Shown here piece by piece: positions 54,081-63,999 of a stretch of DNA of 64,000 bases (positions within the stretch are counted from its first letter, which is position 1; every line of letters starts with the position of its first letter). Location: positions 124,001 to 188,000 of the forward strand of contig JAIHAL010000005.1 in NCBI GenBank assembly GCA_020054675.1. Reading direction: 5' to 3'. The stretch comes from Oscillospiraceae bacterium. Its GTDB lineage: Bacteria; Bacillota; Clostridia; Oscillospirales; Ruminococcaceae. The translations under genes were made by a program, and so were the position numbers. The notes below the pieces were generated by a model. That model had not been told where the DNA came from, searched no databases, and worked only from the letters and a program-made list of their open reading frames with translations.

Positions 54081-55922
54081 TTATATCACTTTTACGCTTG
54101 TATTCGGCGCAATCAGCTTAAATATTTCAAACACATTTATTTTTTCCGGCGAACTGGTAAAGGAAGTATCACGGAACACAGCGCGGAGCGGCTTGCGGCT
54201 TGCTATTTCCCGCACCACGCTTTCGGGGATATGTTCATCAAAGCAAGCAATCAGGTCGCCGTCGTTATATGTATGGACTGTAAACCCGTCGATTTTTTCA
54301 TGGGTATGCGGCAGGGAAAGAGGGAGTCCCCAATCCAGCAGGCAACCGAATAACAAATCCATATCGTTGCGGTCGGGCTTTATATTGTCTTCCATCGTTA
54401 AAAGAATATCCTGCGTATAATCGCCGGCGGCATAATACACGTCATTCATATTCGTGCTGTCAAGTTTTAATACACGAAAGCCGATATCAAGGTTTTCTAT
54501 GCCGGGCTTATCCTTGTTTTCTTCCTTGATTTTTTCGCCCGCGCGGCGGATGCGCTCCTTGCCGATTTCACAGATGTTTTTGTAGCCGGCTTTGGCGGCT
54601 TCTGTTCCCTCGGCGCATACTTCCGGCAGCTGCACCATAATAAATTTGCGTTTTCCTCCGTCTTCAGCATTAAGTTTCATTACTGCATGGGCAGTCGTGG
54701 CAGAGCCGGAGAAGAAGTCGAGGATAACACTATCTTTCATATCTGAATCTGTAATTTTAATCATACGACGTAAATAATCGACGGGTTTTGGATTGTTGAA
54801 TAAAGGAATTCCTTTAAACAAAGATGATACTTCCTGGCTCGCAACGCTGTTTTCTGGCATATCATTCCATAGAGTATCAGCTATCCTGCCTTCAGCTTTT
54901 CGCTCACTCCAATATGCTTTTTCCGAAATTACACTACCCTCTAAACATAATCGACCATCGTTTTCTAACGCCTTAACTTTATGCTTGTTCATACGCCAAC
55001 CTTTTGGTGGGCATTTCCACACTTTCCCGTTATTGTCAATATAGTCGTATGTTGTTTCGGGGCCGGGGCTTGAAGTCTTTTGCATTGGGTACAAACGGTA
55101 TTTTCCTCGACCATCATTGTCATCTCGGTTGTACATTTTTACTGTTGCTTCGGCAAGCGGCTGAAAAACTTGATTCCAATCATAATCTTGCGACTTTGCA
55201 TAGATATAAAGATATTCTGAGTTAACAAGAAGCTGTCTTGTAACGGTTTTCCCACTTCTTGTACGCACCCATGTCACTTTATTAACAAAATTGCTTTCTC
55301 CAAAAATTTCATTACAAATTTTTTTGAGATTGTCTTGTTCATAATCATCAATGCTGATGAAAATCAATCCATCATCCCGCAATAGATTCCTTGCCAATAC
55401 AAGCCTTGGATAAATCATGCTGCACCAGTCGCTATGAAAACGTCCGTTGCTTTCGGTGTTGCGGAAAAGGCGGTTATCGTCATCGTCATATACGCCGGCT
55501 TCCTCATCGTATTCATCACGGCTCATGGCAAAATCATCGCGGTAAATAAAATCGTTGCCCGTATTATATGGCGGGTCGATATAAATCATCTTCACCTTGC
55601 CAAGATAGCTTTCCTGCAAGAGTTTTAATACGTCAAGGTTGTCGCCCTCTATGTAAAGATTCTCGGTGGTATCCCAGTTTTTGCTTTCCTCCGGACATGG
55701 ACGCAGTGTCTTGCGGATAGGCCTGCCTGCCTCGGCAATGGCTTCGCGCTTGCCCACCCATGTGAATTCATAGGCTTCGTCCTTGAAAAACTCCTCGCCT
55801 ATGTAAGTGCGGAGCAAATCTACATTTACCTTTCCCTCAACTACCACGCCGGGGAAAAGTTCGGCAAGCTTTTCACGGTTTTGAGCGGTAAAATCCGGGG
55901 TTTCAAACTTTGGCTTGTTCAT
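54081..55922 (-). CDS. Type III DNA methyltransferase Mod subunit (N6-adenine)
   Basis: The 613-residue enzyme has catalytic DPPY (116-119, in IYIDPPYNTGND) before the SAM-binding DFFSGSATTAH (about 402-412), the beta-class order of type III Mod proteins. The central variable part (about 215-395) should hold the target-recognition domain. It methylates adenine in an unknown short site and guides Res. GGAGG supports ATG 55922, which overlaps the end of the DUF4391 gene by 20 bp. No repeat tract suggestive of phase variation was seen. Confidence 0.94.
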   Translation of the reverse strand: MNKPKFETPDFTAQNREKLAELFPGVVVEGKVNVDLLRTYIGEEFFKDEAYEFTWVGKREAIAEAGRPIRKTLRPCPEESKNWDTTENLYIEGDNLDVLKLLQESYLGKVKMIYIDPPYNTGNDFIYRDDFAMSRDEYDEEAGVYDDDDNRLFRNTESNGRFHSDWCSMIYPRLVLARNLLRDDGLIFISIDDYEQDNLKKICNEIFGESNFVNKVTWVRTRSGKTVTRQLLVNSEYLYIYAKSQDYDWNQVFQPLAEATVKMYNRDDNDGRGKYRLYPMQKTSSPGPETTYDYIDNNGKVWKCPPKGWRMNKHKVKALENDGRLCLEGSVISEKAYWSERKAEGRIADTLWNDMPENSVASQEVSSLFKGIPLFNNPKPVDYLRRMIKITDSDMKDSVILDFFSGSATTAHAVMKLNAEDGGKRKFIMVQLPEVCAEGTEAAKAGYKNICEIGKERIRRAGEKIKEENKDKPGIENLDIGFRVLKLDSTNMNDVYYAAGDYTQDILLTMEDNIKPDRNDMDLLFGCLLDWGLPLSLPHTHEKIDGFTVHTYNDGDLIACFDEHIPESVVREIASRKPLRAVFRDTSFTSSPEKINVFEIFKLIAPNTSVKVI

Positions 55923-56532
55923 TATTGTATTCCTCCAATTCTTTTTTCAGCCTTTTCAGCTCTCTATTCATTTCCACCTGTTTATTAAACTGCTTTTCAT
56001 GCAGGATTTTCTTTTCCAATGCGGCAATTTCACGTTCAATCTTCTGCCGGCATTTATCACGTTCGACCGCCTCGGAAAGTGCAGCGGTTCTACACAATCG
56101 GCCGCCGGCAATCTGGTGCACCAAATTCTCATATACAGCGTCAAGATTCAAGCCATCGAATTGCAACGTAAATCCGTCAAACGGAAGCCAGTCCGTATGG
56201 TAAAAAGAGCCTAATGTTTCCATCCACGCCTGCACTTCATTGCCAAATGTAAGAATAAACAGAATTTTATATGGTATTGCCTTTGCAATGGCAGAAATCA
56301 CGGCCTTGTCCAGACCATGCTGCCTTAAAACCACCTCAAAAACCTGAATTTCTTTTACGTTTTCTCCGGCAGCAACACCCATAGTGCTGACAGCCAATTT
56401 GTTGCGCCAGATAATCAATTCTACCTGATTCTTTATCATATCCCGCACCGAAGAAGCAGAAGCCATATGCGCGTAAAGCTTTTCTTTTGGAATGCGGCAA
56501 TTCACCTCGGTGGAACATGGCAAGCCCAACAT
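55903..56532 (-). CDS. DUF4391 domain protein
   Basis: The 209-residue protein fits DUF4391: N-terminal GLPCSTEVNCRIPKEKLYAH, a middle WRNKLAVSTMGV and EIQVFEVVLRQHGLD, and a Lys/Glu-rich coiled-coil tail (about 165-205). Its biochemical role is not established. Genes of this family regularly sit between a SNF2-type helicase and type III mod/res genes, as here. It starts 4 bp after the helicase stop and ends inside the mod gene, so the order is tightly coupled. It may be an adaptor between helicase and methyltransferase. Confidence 0.85.
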   Translation of the reverse strand: MLGLPCSTEVNCRIPKEKLYAHMASASSVRDMIKNQVELIIWRNKLAVSTMGVAAGENVKEIQVFEVVLRQHGLDKAVISAIAKAIPYKILFILTFGNEVQAWMETLGSFYHTDWLPFDGFTLQFDGLNLDAVYENLVHQIAGGRLCRTAALSEAVERDKCRQKIEREIAALEKKILHEKQFNKQVEMNRELKRLKKELEEYNNEQAKV

Positions 56533-56536
56533 ACAT

Positions 56537-59500
56537 TCACCTCACCACAAGAAAACAGATTAACTCAAAGTCGTCCAATCCACTGATTTTAGTATTTAAA
56601 GCAGATGTGCCTCCCGGACTGAACAGGCTTTCAATATCATTTTCGGCTTTTACATCAATAATGGAGTTAATAGCCTCCGTCAGCAAAGCAGATACGGTCC
56701 GCATATCCTTACCATCTTTCGTTTCAATATTAAACTCCCAGCATATATCCGGTATAGGAACATTCCTGCCCTTACATAGAGAACGGACTTTATCAAGCAG
56801 TTCCTTTGGAGAAAGGTGGTCGCAGATAATAGAACCATCCGACCCGATATATACCATATAAAACGGATGCAACCGATTCTGCATATCAATGTTCACACTG
56901 TTATTGCAGTTTTTCAAAATGAATATCACCCCCGGAGGGCAATCATCCGTAGACTGAACAACAGCATGAAGTCCAAATGGTACTGTGGCCATATCCCCAT
57001 GGTTTTTCACATATTCCAGCAGGTCGAGCCGAAATTCATTCAGCCCCAAATCCATAATCGAAATGCTTGACTGCATATCCTCAATGTCCACAACTTCTTC
57101 CTGAAGCCGCTTCAGCTGTACCTTACGGTATTCAAGGTCACCTTTTTCCTCATCGTTAATAAGGTCATCGTCACCTGTGGCAGTCATAACCGAAATACGC
57201 ATCCTTGTTTCAACTCGCCCTTTTAAATAAAGATACTCGTCTAAATCCACATCAGGCCAAAAATTCACAAGCTGAATTACAGAATTATGGCTGCCAATTC
57301 GGTCAATACGGCCGAATCTCTGAATAATCCGCACAGGATTCCAATGTATATCGTAATTAATGCAATAATCGCAATCCTGCAAATTCTGTCCCTCTGAAAT
57401 ACAATCCGTAGCAATCAGCACATCAATGACTGCAGGATTGTTAGGCATCAAAAGTTCCTTTCCTTTGGACAACGGCGAAAACAACGTAAGAATGGTGTTC
57501 ATATCGGCACGTTTGACTTTTGCGGTAGTTCGCCCATCCACGTTACCTGTAATTATTGCTGTATCAAGCCCAAAACGCGATTTTACAAATGTGCTCACAT
57601 GAGTATAAAGGTACTCCGCTGTATCTGAAAATGCCGAGAAAATAAGAATTTTACGGTTGTCTGCATTTATTGGATGTTTCAGCTTTTCTTCAATCAAACC
57701 CAAAAGAGTCTGAAGTTTGGTGTCATGTTCAGGTGTAATATCATCTATCAGTATTTTCAGTAGTTCAAGCGTTTCGGCATCTTCTGAAAGCTTATCCCTC
57801 CATGTTTTATAGTCCATATCTGCAAGGTCAATTTTAATACTATGTTCAGCGGCAAAATACTCCGTGTTGCGGTCATCATCATCAAAATCCGCATCGTTGC
57901 TTATCAATTCACATCCATTAATTATTGAACCGCCGCCGCAAATAAAAGAATCAATTTCTGCAATGGTATCATCTATAAGTTTTTTGACACGCCCAATTGT
58001 AAGCCGAAAGGATTCCACAGAACTTTCCAGACGTTTCAAGAGGTTAATGCTCATCAAACGGCGTATTCCCATTTCGCGTCCGGCCCGGTTGATGTTTTTT
58101 GATGTGTCTACATATTTACTTAATTTGCTTGGGAAAATGAAATCCGTTGGTATGTAAACAGAAAGGTTCAAGCGTATTAACTGGTCGTAAATTTCTTTAT
58201 AATTTATTGCGCTCTCCAAATCGGTCAAGCAAGGACGCAGGGATATGGGTTTCAGCCGTTCAGGGAACGTTCCGATTTCACCCATGTTGTAATATTTTTC
58301 AATATGCTTGCGAGATCTAGCTATTGTCACGCTGTCAAGCAGCTCAAAAAAGTCAAAGTCAAGGGCCTTTAAAAGTTCATCCGTAGTACGTTTGCTTTCT
58401 TCCTGTTTGCTCCATTGGTTAAAAACTTTTTGGGCATTTCGAAAAATTTCATCTATGGTGCGTCGCATTCCAAGCCTCTCGTTGATAAGAGCAGGATTAC
58501 CCTCATAAGCAAGTTCAAGTTGATTCCGCAAGTCTATAAAACGGTTGTTTACAGGAGTTGCCGAAAGCATAAGCACCTTCGTTTTTATGCCGGCGCGAAT
58601 AACACGATTCATTAAGCGAAGGTAACGGTTCTCGCGGCGATCTTCTCCGTAAAATTCGCCGCCATTTCTAAAATTATGAGATTCATCTATGACTACAAGG
58701 TCATAGTTGCCCCAATTAAGCCTATCCAAATCCAGGCCGTTAGACTTTCCATGCTCCCTTGAAAGATCAGTGTGAAATAGCACATCATAGCGTAAGCGGT
58801 CGCAGGCTATAGGGTTATTGATATAGTTGTCTTTAAATGTGTTCCAATTATCCGACAGTTTCTTCGGACAGAGGACAAGCACGGAGCGGTTGCGGTTTTC
58901 GTAATACTTAATGACAGCAAGTGCTGTAAATGTTTTGCCTAATCCAACGCTATCTGCAAGGATACATCCATTAAAAGTTTCAAGTTTATTTATAATGGCA
59001 AGAACAGCATCCTTTTGAAAAGTATAAAGCATGCTCCAAATCTTGCTTTCTTTAAATCCGGTTGCCTCATTTGGCAATACGTCCTCGGAGATGTCCTCCA
59101 AAAATTCATTAAAGATATTATAGATGGCAACAAAGTATATAAATTCCGGGGAATTTTCTTGATAAGCAGCCGTAATACCGTCAATTACCTGGTCGGTAAC
59201 ATCTTCAAGCAGATTTTTGTCATTCCAAATATTATCAAACATCCGTATATAATCTGCCAAAAACGGCGCAAACATTTTATTGACTGGGTTAATGATGTTG
59301 TTACCGCGTTCACAACCGATATCTGCCGTCGTAAAGCCATACAAAGGCATATATGTTATTGCTTCTGCGCCTTCAACATTCATAAACCCAGGGATGTTGC
59401 CACCAGTCAGGTTTGAACGAAACTTAACCTTTTTGCGAATCCAGTCAGCACATTCGCAGGCAATTGCTTTTTGCAGCAATTCATTGCGGAGCTTTACTTC

Positions 59501-59770
59501 AAATTCTGTACCATAAAGCGAACGCTCACGGTTAAGGCGTGGTATGTAGAATTCACGCTTTGTTTTTGATACTTTTTCCTTAAGGAACGTCGGCGAGGTA
59601 AAGATGAAGCGTAATTCAGCAATGCCATCAAGCTGTTTTTTCAAGGCTTGATAGGCATATATTGAGAAACATGCGGCCGCTATAGACAGTTTATCTCCCT
59701 TTTTTATAGTAACCACCAAATCATCCTTGACGGTTTTACTCAAATTATCAAACATTTCCAACGCCGGCAT
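56537..59770 (-). CDS. SNF2/DEAD-type helicase of the type III-associated system
   Basis: The 1077-residue protein has an N-terminal ~240-residue region of unclear fold and a superfamily 2 motor: ADSVGLGKTFTAL (Walker A, near 272-285), VVIDESHNF (DEAH-like box, near 359-367), MLSATPVNNR (motif III), LIATDCISEGQNLQ and QRFGRIDRIGS (motifs V and VI). A C-terminal domain of about 200 residues follows. The motor resembles SNF2-like helicases of DISARM-type and related defence loci. The N-terminal region recalls the PLD-like part found in such helicases, but no HxK motif is seen. It is the first gene of the operon, with GAGGAG before ATG 59770. Confidence 0.87.
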   Translation of the reverse strand: MPALEMFDNLSKTVKDDLVVTIKKGDKLSIAAACFSIYAYQALKKQLDGIAELRFIFTSPTFLKEKVSKTKREFYIPRLNRERSLYGTEFEVKLRNELLQKAIACECADWIRKKVKFRSNLTGGNIPGFMNVEGAEAITYMPLYGFTTADIGCERGNNIINPVNKMFAPFLADYIRMFDNIWNDKNLLEDVTDQVIDGITAAYQENSPEFIYFVAIYNIFNEFLEDISEDVLPNEATGFKESKIWSMLYTFQKDAVLAIINKLETFNGCILADSVGLGKTFTALAVIKYYENRNRSVLVLCPKKLSDNWNTFKDNYINNPIACDRLRYDVLFHTDLSREHGKSNGLDLDRLNWGNYDLVVIDESHNFRNGGEFYGEDRRENRYLRLMNRVIRAGIKTKVLMLSATPVNNRFIDLRNQLELAYEGNPALINERLGMRRTIDEIFRNAQKVFNQWSKQEESKRTTDELLKALDFDFFELLDSVTIARSRKHIEKYYNMGEIGTFPERLKPISLRPCLTDLESAINYKEIYDQLIRLNLSVYIPTDFIFPSKLSKYVDTSKNINRAGREMGIRRLMSINLLKRLESSVESFRLTIGRVKKLIDDTIAEIDSFICGGGSIINGCELISNDADFDDDDRNTEYFAAEHSIKIDLADMDYKTWRDKLSEDAETLELLKILIDDITPEHDTKLQTLLGLIEEKLKHPINADNRKILIFSAFSDTAEYLYTHVSTFVKSRFGLDTAIITGNVDGRTTAKVKRADMNTILTLFSPLSKGKELLMPNNPAVIDVLIATDCISEGQNLQDCDYCINYDIHWNPVRIIQRFGRIDRIGSHNSVIQLVNFWPDVDLDEYLYLKGRVETRMRISVMTATGDDDLINDEEKGDLEYRKVQLKRLQEEVVDIEDMQSSISIMDLGLNEFRLDLLEYVKNHGDMATVPFGLHAVVQSTDDCPPGVIFILKNCNNSVNIDMQNRLHPFYMVYIGSDGSIICDHLSPKELLDKVRSLCKGRNVPIPDICWEFNIETKDGKDMRTVSALLTEAINSIIDVKAENDIESLFSPGGTSALNTKISGLDDFELICFLVVR

Positions 59771-59795
59771 TGTATTGACTCCTCATTAAATAATA

Positions 59796-59813
59796 TAACA
59801 TTTTAATATGTTA
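59796..59813. promoter_or_regulatory. Operator-like palindrome at the defence operon promoter
   Basis: TAACAT-6-ATGTTA is a perfect 6-bp inverted repeat overlapping a minus-strand TATATT (59797-59792), 26 bp before the helicase start codon. The -35 match (TAAACT) is weak, which fits a regulated promoter. Confidence 0.4.
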
Positions 59814-60072
59814 GAGTTTATTGAGTTTTATAAAAATAGTTACGTCTATATTATTTTTCTTGCGCAGTACCTGCTTGCATACGCATTTTCCAAAATTTCA
59901 CCAAATATCATCCTGATACGCTTCCATAATTCATAATATAACATATGCCAAAGCAAACAACAAGTATTTATATGAAAATATTATCATTAACTTAAAATCA
60001 TCAAGCATAAAAGTTTTTATTTTAGACAAATTTATGCCGTACGTCCACATGCCGTTAATTTTCTTGCAAAAT

Positions 60073-60108
60073 AAAGCGAACCCATTACAAATATAACGGG
60101 TTCGCTTT
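60073..60108 (-). terminator. Terminator of the glycosidase operon
   Basis: AAAGCGAACCC (60073-60083) and GGGTTCGCTTT (60098-60108) form a perfect 11-bp stem with a 14-base loop, about 60 bp after the GH43-type gene on the minus strand, followed by ATTTTG. Confidence 0.7.
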
Positions 60109-60165
60109 AATATTATCCGCCTGTGTTCAAATATAAAATTTTGCAGCCTGCTCAACGATACATAA

Positions 60166-61986
60166 TTATTTATCTATTGTAATTTTTGCAACGACTTCTG
60201 CCAATGATGGATTTAAATCCCTATCTCCGCATACATCAAAAATCGGAACCTTCTGCTGATTAAAATGCACTTTGTGCATTGCCGTACATCTGGTCCCAAA
60301 TTGAACCAAATCTTTTTCCCCATGATACATTATCATAATATCACCATTGTAATCTTTGAAAAATGAGTTATGCCCGGGGCCATAAATCCCACCGGCAGAA
60401 TAATACGATAATACAGGGGTGCTGGATTTTTTCCACGCACCAACATCCAAATAATTGCTGCCGCGTGGGATGCTCAATAATCCAAGAACATAGGTATATC
60501 CACAGGCAGCGCCGCCAGAATAAGTAATGTATACCATATCGTCAGTCACAAGCGGATACGGGCCTTCATTATTGATAGTGCCCTGTATGTTTTCCCAACC
60601 GTACAAAGGCCTTGAAAGCAATACCGGTTCACTTGTCAGCATTGTCGGATTTGATTCATCTATGGTTGCTATATAAAGCATGGAACCCGTATCTAAAGGA
60701 GTACCGATTCCTTTTCGATATGACCATACTACGCATGAAACGCCATCCGCCTTAAAATAAGTCATATCCAAAGTAATCCCATCTTCCGTCAGATATGTTC
60801 CGTCCTTTCTTTTTATACGGACAGGCTCTTCCCAATCCTCCGCATTAAGGATGCTGCCGCCCTTTTTCAACTTCATTATGTGGCATTGAGGCCCCCATGC
60901 CTTTCCGCTTACGGCAAACATAATGTAAAGGTCCTCTCCAATCCAGTGGAACTCCGGCGCCCAAAATGTCTGCACAAAACCCTTTTCCTCATTTACATCT
61001 AAAATCAAAGATTCCTTAAATCCCGGAGCAAATAAATCATGGATTGTATCCGCTTCCCTTACATAAATCCCTATATCATTTTTATTGTCATTTGTGGAAA
61101 TAAAATAATACTTTCCATTCCACGGCAAGATTACAGGGTCCGCATATCCTGTTGCCAATGGGAACTGATATCTTTCCTGTGCCGCCTTGCCCTTTACGGT
61201 ATATGAACCTGCTACGGAAAAATCAATGTCTTGGCTGTCCCAAATCACCCGTTTTTCAGCAGTTGAGCCATCTGAATATACGGCCGTCGCTTTTACTTCA
61301 TCCAACTGCTTGCGGGATGTAAGATTTATATGACTCGGCACGCGGATTTCCGTATTATATACTGGTGACCAATGAGAGTAAAATGGCTCCCCTATGGATT
61401 TTTCTACATAAATCATATTTCCGGGAATAATATCGGCAAGAGAAACATCCGGCACTTCATATGAATATGTATCTGTCTGTTCCGGCAAGCCAACACTGCT
61501 TAAATCAGTCAAGCAGCCAAAAGTGTTTTTATAATAACATCCATCATCACCCTGCCATCTTATTACATATTTATCCTCATCAGGACAATATTCACAAATG
61601 ACATTCTTAACAAATAAATCTTTGTGCAAATTAAGCAGGCCAATATAATTAAATGTTATTAAATCATGGGAAGTCCAAAGCAAGATATGGCCCTTGCTTT
61701 CTAAATCATCTTTACCTTCTTTTGCAACTCTGATGGCAATGATTCCAAAAAGGCCTGACGGGTCACGAAACAAATAAGGACTTTTTATGCCTTTTTCATG
61801 TATGACATTCTGCTCATCCACCGTTGCTTTGGCAAATAAAATCCCATAATTACGATTTAATGGCTCAAAGCAAGCTTCTTCTTTACAATAGGCAAAATGT
61901 ATGCTGTTGCTTAAAGATTCAGTATAATCATCTTTGGGCTTTCTGGTATAAACCAAAATTTTGCCACATGATTGCATTTTATCCAT
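60166..61986 (-). CDS. GH43-type glycoside hydrolase with Ig-like domain
   Basis: The 606-residue protein has a truncated propeller-like N-terminal part (about 1-170), a Big_4 Ig-like domain (about 213-275) and a C-terminal GH43-type five-blade propeller. The expected catalytic acids are Asp283 (YADPVI), Asp407 (ITLDMT) and Glu474 (NNEGPYPL). No signal peptide is visible. Such enzymes remove arabinofuranose or xylose residues, and galactan-side activities also exist in the family. It follows the GH31 gene by 21 bp, so both probably act on the same imported hetero-oligosaccharide. The ribosome binding site is weak. Confidence 0.85.
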   Translation of the reverse strand: MDKMQSCGKILVYTRKPKDDYTESLSNSIHFAYCKEEACFEPLNRNYGILFAKATVDEQNVIHEKGIKSPYLFRDPSGLFGIIAIRVAKEGKDDLESKGHILLWTSHDLITFNYIGLLNLHKDLFVKNVICEYCPDEDKYVIRWQGDDGCYYKNTFGCLTDLSSVGLPEQTDTYSYEVPDVSLADIIPGNMIYVEKSIGEPFYSHWSPVYNTEIRVPSHINLTSRKQLDEVKATAVYSDGSTAEKRVIWDSQDIDFSVAGSYTVKGKAAQERYQFPLATGYADPVILPWNGKYYFISTNDNKNDIGIYVREADTIHDLFAPGFKESLILDVNEEKGFVQTFWAPEFHWIGEDLYIMFAVSGKAWGPQCHIMKLKKGGSILNAEDWEEPVRIKRKDGTYLTEDGITLDMTYFKADGVSCVVWSYRKGIGTPLDTGSMLYIATIDESNPTMLTSEPVLLSRPLYGWENIQGTINNEGPYPLVTDDMVYITYSGGAACGYTYVLGLLSIPRGSNYLDVGAWKKSSTPVLSYYSAGGIYGPGHNSFFKDYNGDIMIMYHGEKDLVQFGTRCTAMHKVHFNQQKVPIFDVCGDRDLNPSLAEVVAKITIDK

Positions 61987-62007
61987 ATTAACAAGTCATT
62001 CTTTCTT

Positions 62008-63999
62008 TTATAATATATCAAATATCGAAACAGCCTCGCTGCCTTCTTTGACGAAAGCAATGAATTCATGCAGTTTGGCATGGCAATCAACAAATTGTCC
62101 GCCCTGATAGGTCTTGCGGTCAAAAACATTAGCCCATTTTCCTTCGGGCAGATATACTTTTCGCTGCTCCTCTCCCTGATTAACTATCGGAGCAAACAAT
62201 ATATCATCGCCATACATATACTGGTCATCCAAGGCATAGCATATTTCATCCTCATAATAATCAAAGAACATCGGCCTCATAATCGGTTTGCCTGTTTTGC
62301 TTGCAATATCCATATGCTTTTTCGTATAAGGCTTCATTCTCTCGCGGAGTTCAATTATTTTCTTTAAAACCGGATAATTTTCTTCTCCAAAGCACCAGAT
62401 TTCATTGTTTCCTCCGCTCGGCTCTATGATACCCGGATTGCGCGGCTTATAATCCTTATTTTTAAGGCGCGCCCCATGCAAGCGCATAACAGGGCAAAAC
62501 AGACCAAACTGGAACCATCTTACAATCAGTTCCCTGAAATAATCGCTGTCGATATCGCCGAATAAAAATCCGCCTATATCGGAATTCCACCACGGTATGC
62601 CGCTCATTGCCATGGACAGCCCGCTCTTGACGCTAACTTTAAGCGCTTCAAAGGTCGACGGAATATCCCCGTTCCATACCAGCGCGCCATATCTTTGGCT
62701 TCCCGGATAAGCGGCACGGGTAAGGGATATTATCTCCTCTTCTCCTACCTCTTTTAATCCATCATAGAACATTTTTACATAATAATAAGGATAGAGCATG
62801 GCTGTTTGAGCGCCGTTGCCAAGATAAAATTTTAAATTCCCAAAATGCTGGGGATGAACTTCCGGCTCCGCCTCATCAAGCCAGAAATTTTTTATGCCGT
62901 AATCGTAATAATTCTTCTTAACCTTTTCCCAAACATATTTTGCAGTTCTGGGATTCATCGGGTCAATAAAAGTCTGCTGCCCATAGAAATCAAAGGTTCC
63001 ATACTGGCCGTTTTCAGTGCGTACCAGCATATTCCCCTCGCTCATTTCCATATAATTTTCGCTCTTTGGATTGATTGTCGGCCAAATGGATACAACCGGC
63101 TGAATATTCATTTGTTTTAATTCATCGCACATTGCCTTTGGGTCAGGCCAATATTTAGGGTCAAATTTCCATTCGCCCTGTTCCGTCCAATGGAAATAAT
63201 CAATGACTATGGCATCAATAGGAATTTGCCGTTTTTTGTATTCTCTGGCCACTTCCAGCAATTCATCCTGCGATTCATAACGAAGCTTGCACTGCCAAAA
63301 GCCTCCTGCCCATTCAGGAAATTTTGGCGCATAGCCTGTCAAATCGCAGTATATTTTCATTGTATCCGCAGGAGTTTCGCCCGCATAAACAAGATAATCC
63401 GCCTGATACGCGCTGTCAGCCACCCACATAGTATGGTTGTTTGTCAATTCGCACCGGCCCGGAGATGGATTGTTCCAAAAGAATCCATATCCCAAAGAAG
63501 AATACACAACCGGGAGAGCGGATTTTGTATTGTAATGCAAAAGATTGCAGGTGCTGCCTTTACGGTCAAACAAATCTTCCTGCTCCTGTCCCAAGCCATA
63601 GAAATGCTCGCCTTTATTTGCATTAAAAATTACCTTTACCTGATAATTGTCGCCCTCTTTATGCAGATTTCTTGTTGTATAATCCCCTTCAAATTTTGTT
63701 TTTAAAATTTCTTTTCCCTTGCGGTAATAGGTTATTATTCCGCCGTACCAAATGTTTCCGGCTTCAATTTTAGCCGATATTATGCCGTTCGTTATTGTGG
63801 CCGCAGATTCATCACCGGAAATTTCGCACTTGGGCGTCGTCTTTGGACTAAGCAAAGTCCATGATTCATCAGAAACCCTTGCATTTTTGGTAGAGCGGCA
63901 TCTGAGGCAATTCTCACCATAGGCCTCAATAACTGTCACTTCATCCCTTCTTTGAAATACCAGTTTGTTTTCAAGCAATTCAATTTTGCCCATACTCAT
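62008..63999 (-). CDS. GH31 alpha-xylosidase/alpha-glucosidase
   Basis: The 663-residue protein has the GH31 order: beta-sandwich N-terminus, HFYGLGQ (about 132-138), and a catalytic barrel with nucleophile Asp375 in NFWLDEAEPE and acid/base Asp445 in VWNGD. The LDEAEPE form resembles alpha-xylosidases acting on xyloglucan oligosaccharides more than maltose-cleaving enzymes, but this is only suggestive. No signal peptide is seen. The first ATG lies one base from the window edge (63999), so the ribosome binding site and any longer N-terminus cannot be judged. ATG 63993 is an alternative. Confidence 0.88.
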   Translation of the reverse strand: MSMGKIELLENKLVFQRRDEVTVIEAYGENCLRCRSTKNARVSDESWTLLSPKTTPKCEISGDESAATITNGIISAKIEAGNIWYGGIITYYRKGKEILKTKFEGDYTTRNLHKEGDNYQVKVIFNANKGEHFYGLGQEQEDLFDRKGSTCNLLHYNTKSALPVVYSSLGYGFFWNNPSPGRCELTNNHTMWVADSAYQADYLVYAGETPADTMKIYCDLTGYAPKFPEWAGGFWQCKLRYESQDELLEVAREYKKRQIPIDAIVIDYFHWTEQGEWKFDPKYWPDPKAMCDELKQMNIQPVVSIWPTINPKSENYMEMSEGNMLVRTENGQYGTFDFYGQQTFIDPMNPRTAKYVWEKVKKNYYDYGIKNFWLDEAEPEVHPQHFGNLKFYLGNGAQTAMLYPYYYVKMFYDGLKEVGEEEIISLTRAAYPGSQRYGALVWNGDIPSTFEALKVSVKSGLSMAMSGIPWWNSDIGGFLFGDIDSDYFRELIVRWFQFGLFCPVMRLHGARLKNKDYKPRNPGIIEPSGGNNEIWCFGEENYPVLKKIIELRERMKPYTKKHMDIASKTGKPIMRPMFFDYYEDEICYALDDQYMYGDDILFAPIVNQGEEQRKVYLPEGKWANVFDRKTYQGGQFVDCHAKLHEFIAFVKEGSEAVSIFDIL

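Larger units (their letters stand above)
59771..60165. other. Intergenic region between the defence and glycosidase operons
   Basis: This 395-bp stretch has no gene. It contains a palindrome at the likely promoter of the defence operon (59796-59813) and the terminator of the glycosidase operon (60073-60108). The middle is AT-rich and shows nothing else. Confidence 0.6.

Noticed and set aside
53303-54121. Long open frame opposite the res gene (272 codons)
   Set aside because: It is a mirror of the Res coding frame, has no ribosome binding site and no recognisable domain. The same applies to long antisense frames at 17156-17806, 63190-63705 and 29006-29602.
59000-59770. Phospholipase D nuclease domain at the N-terminus of the SNF2-type helicase
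   Set aside because: The region recalls PLD-like domains of related helicases, but no HxK(x4)D motif can be seen, so a nuclease is not claimed.
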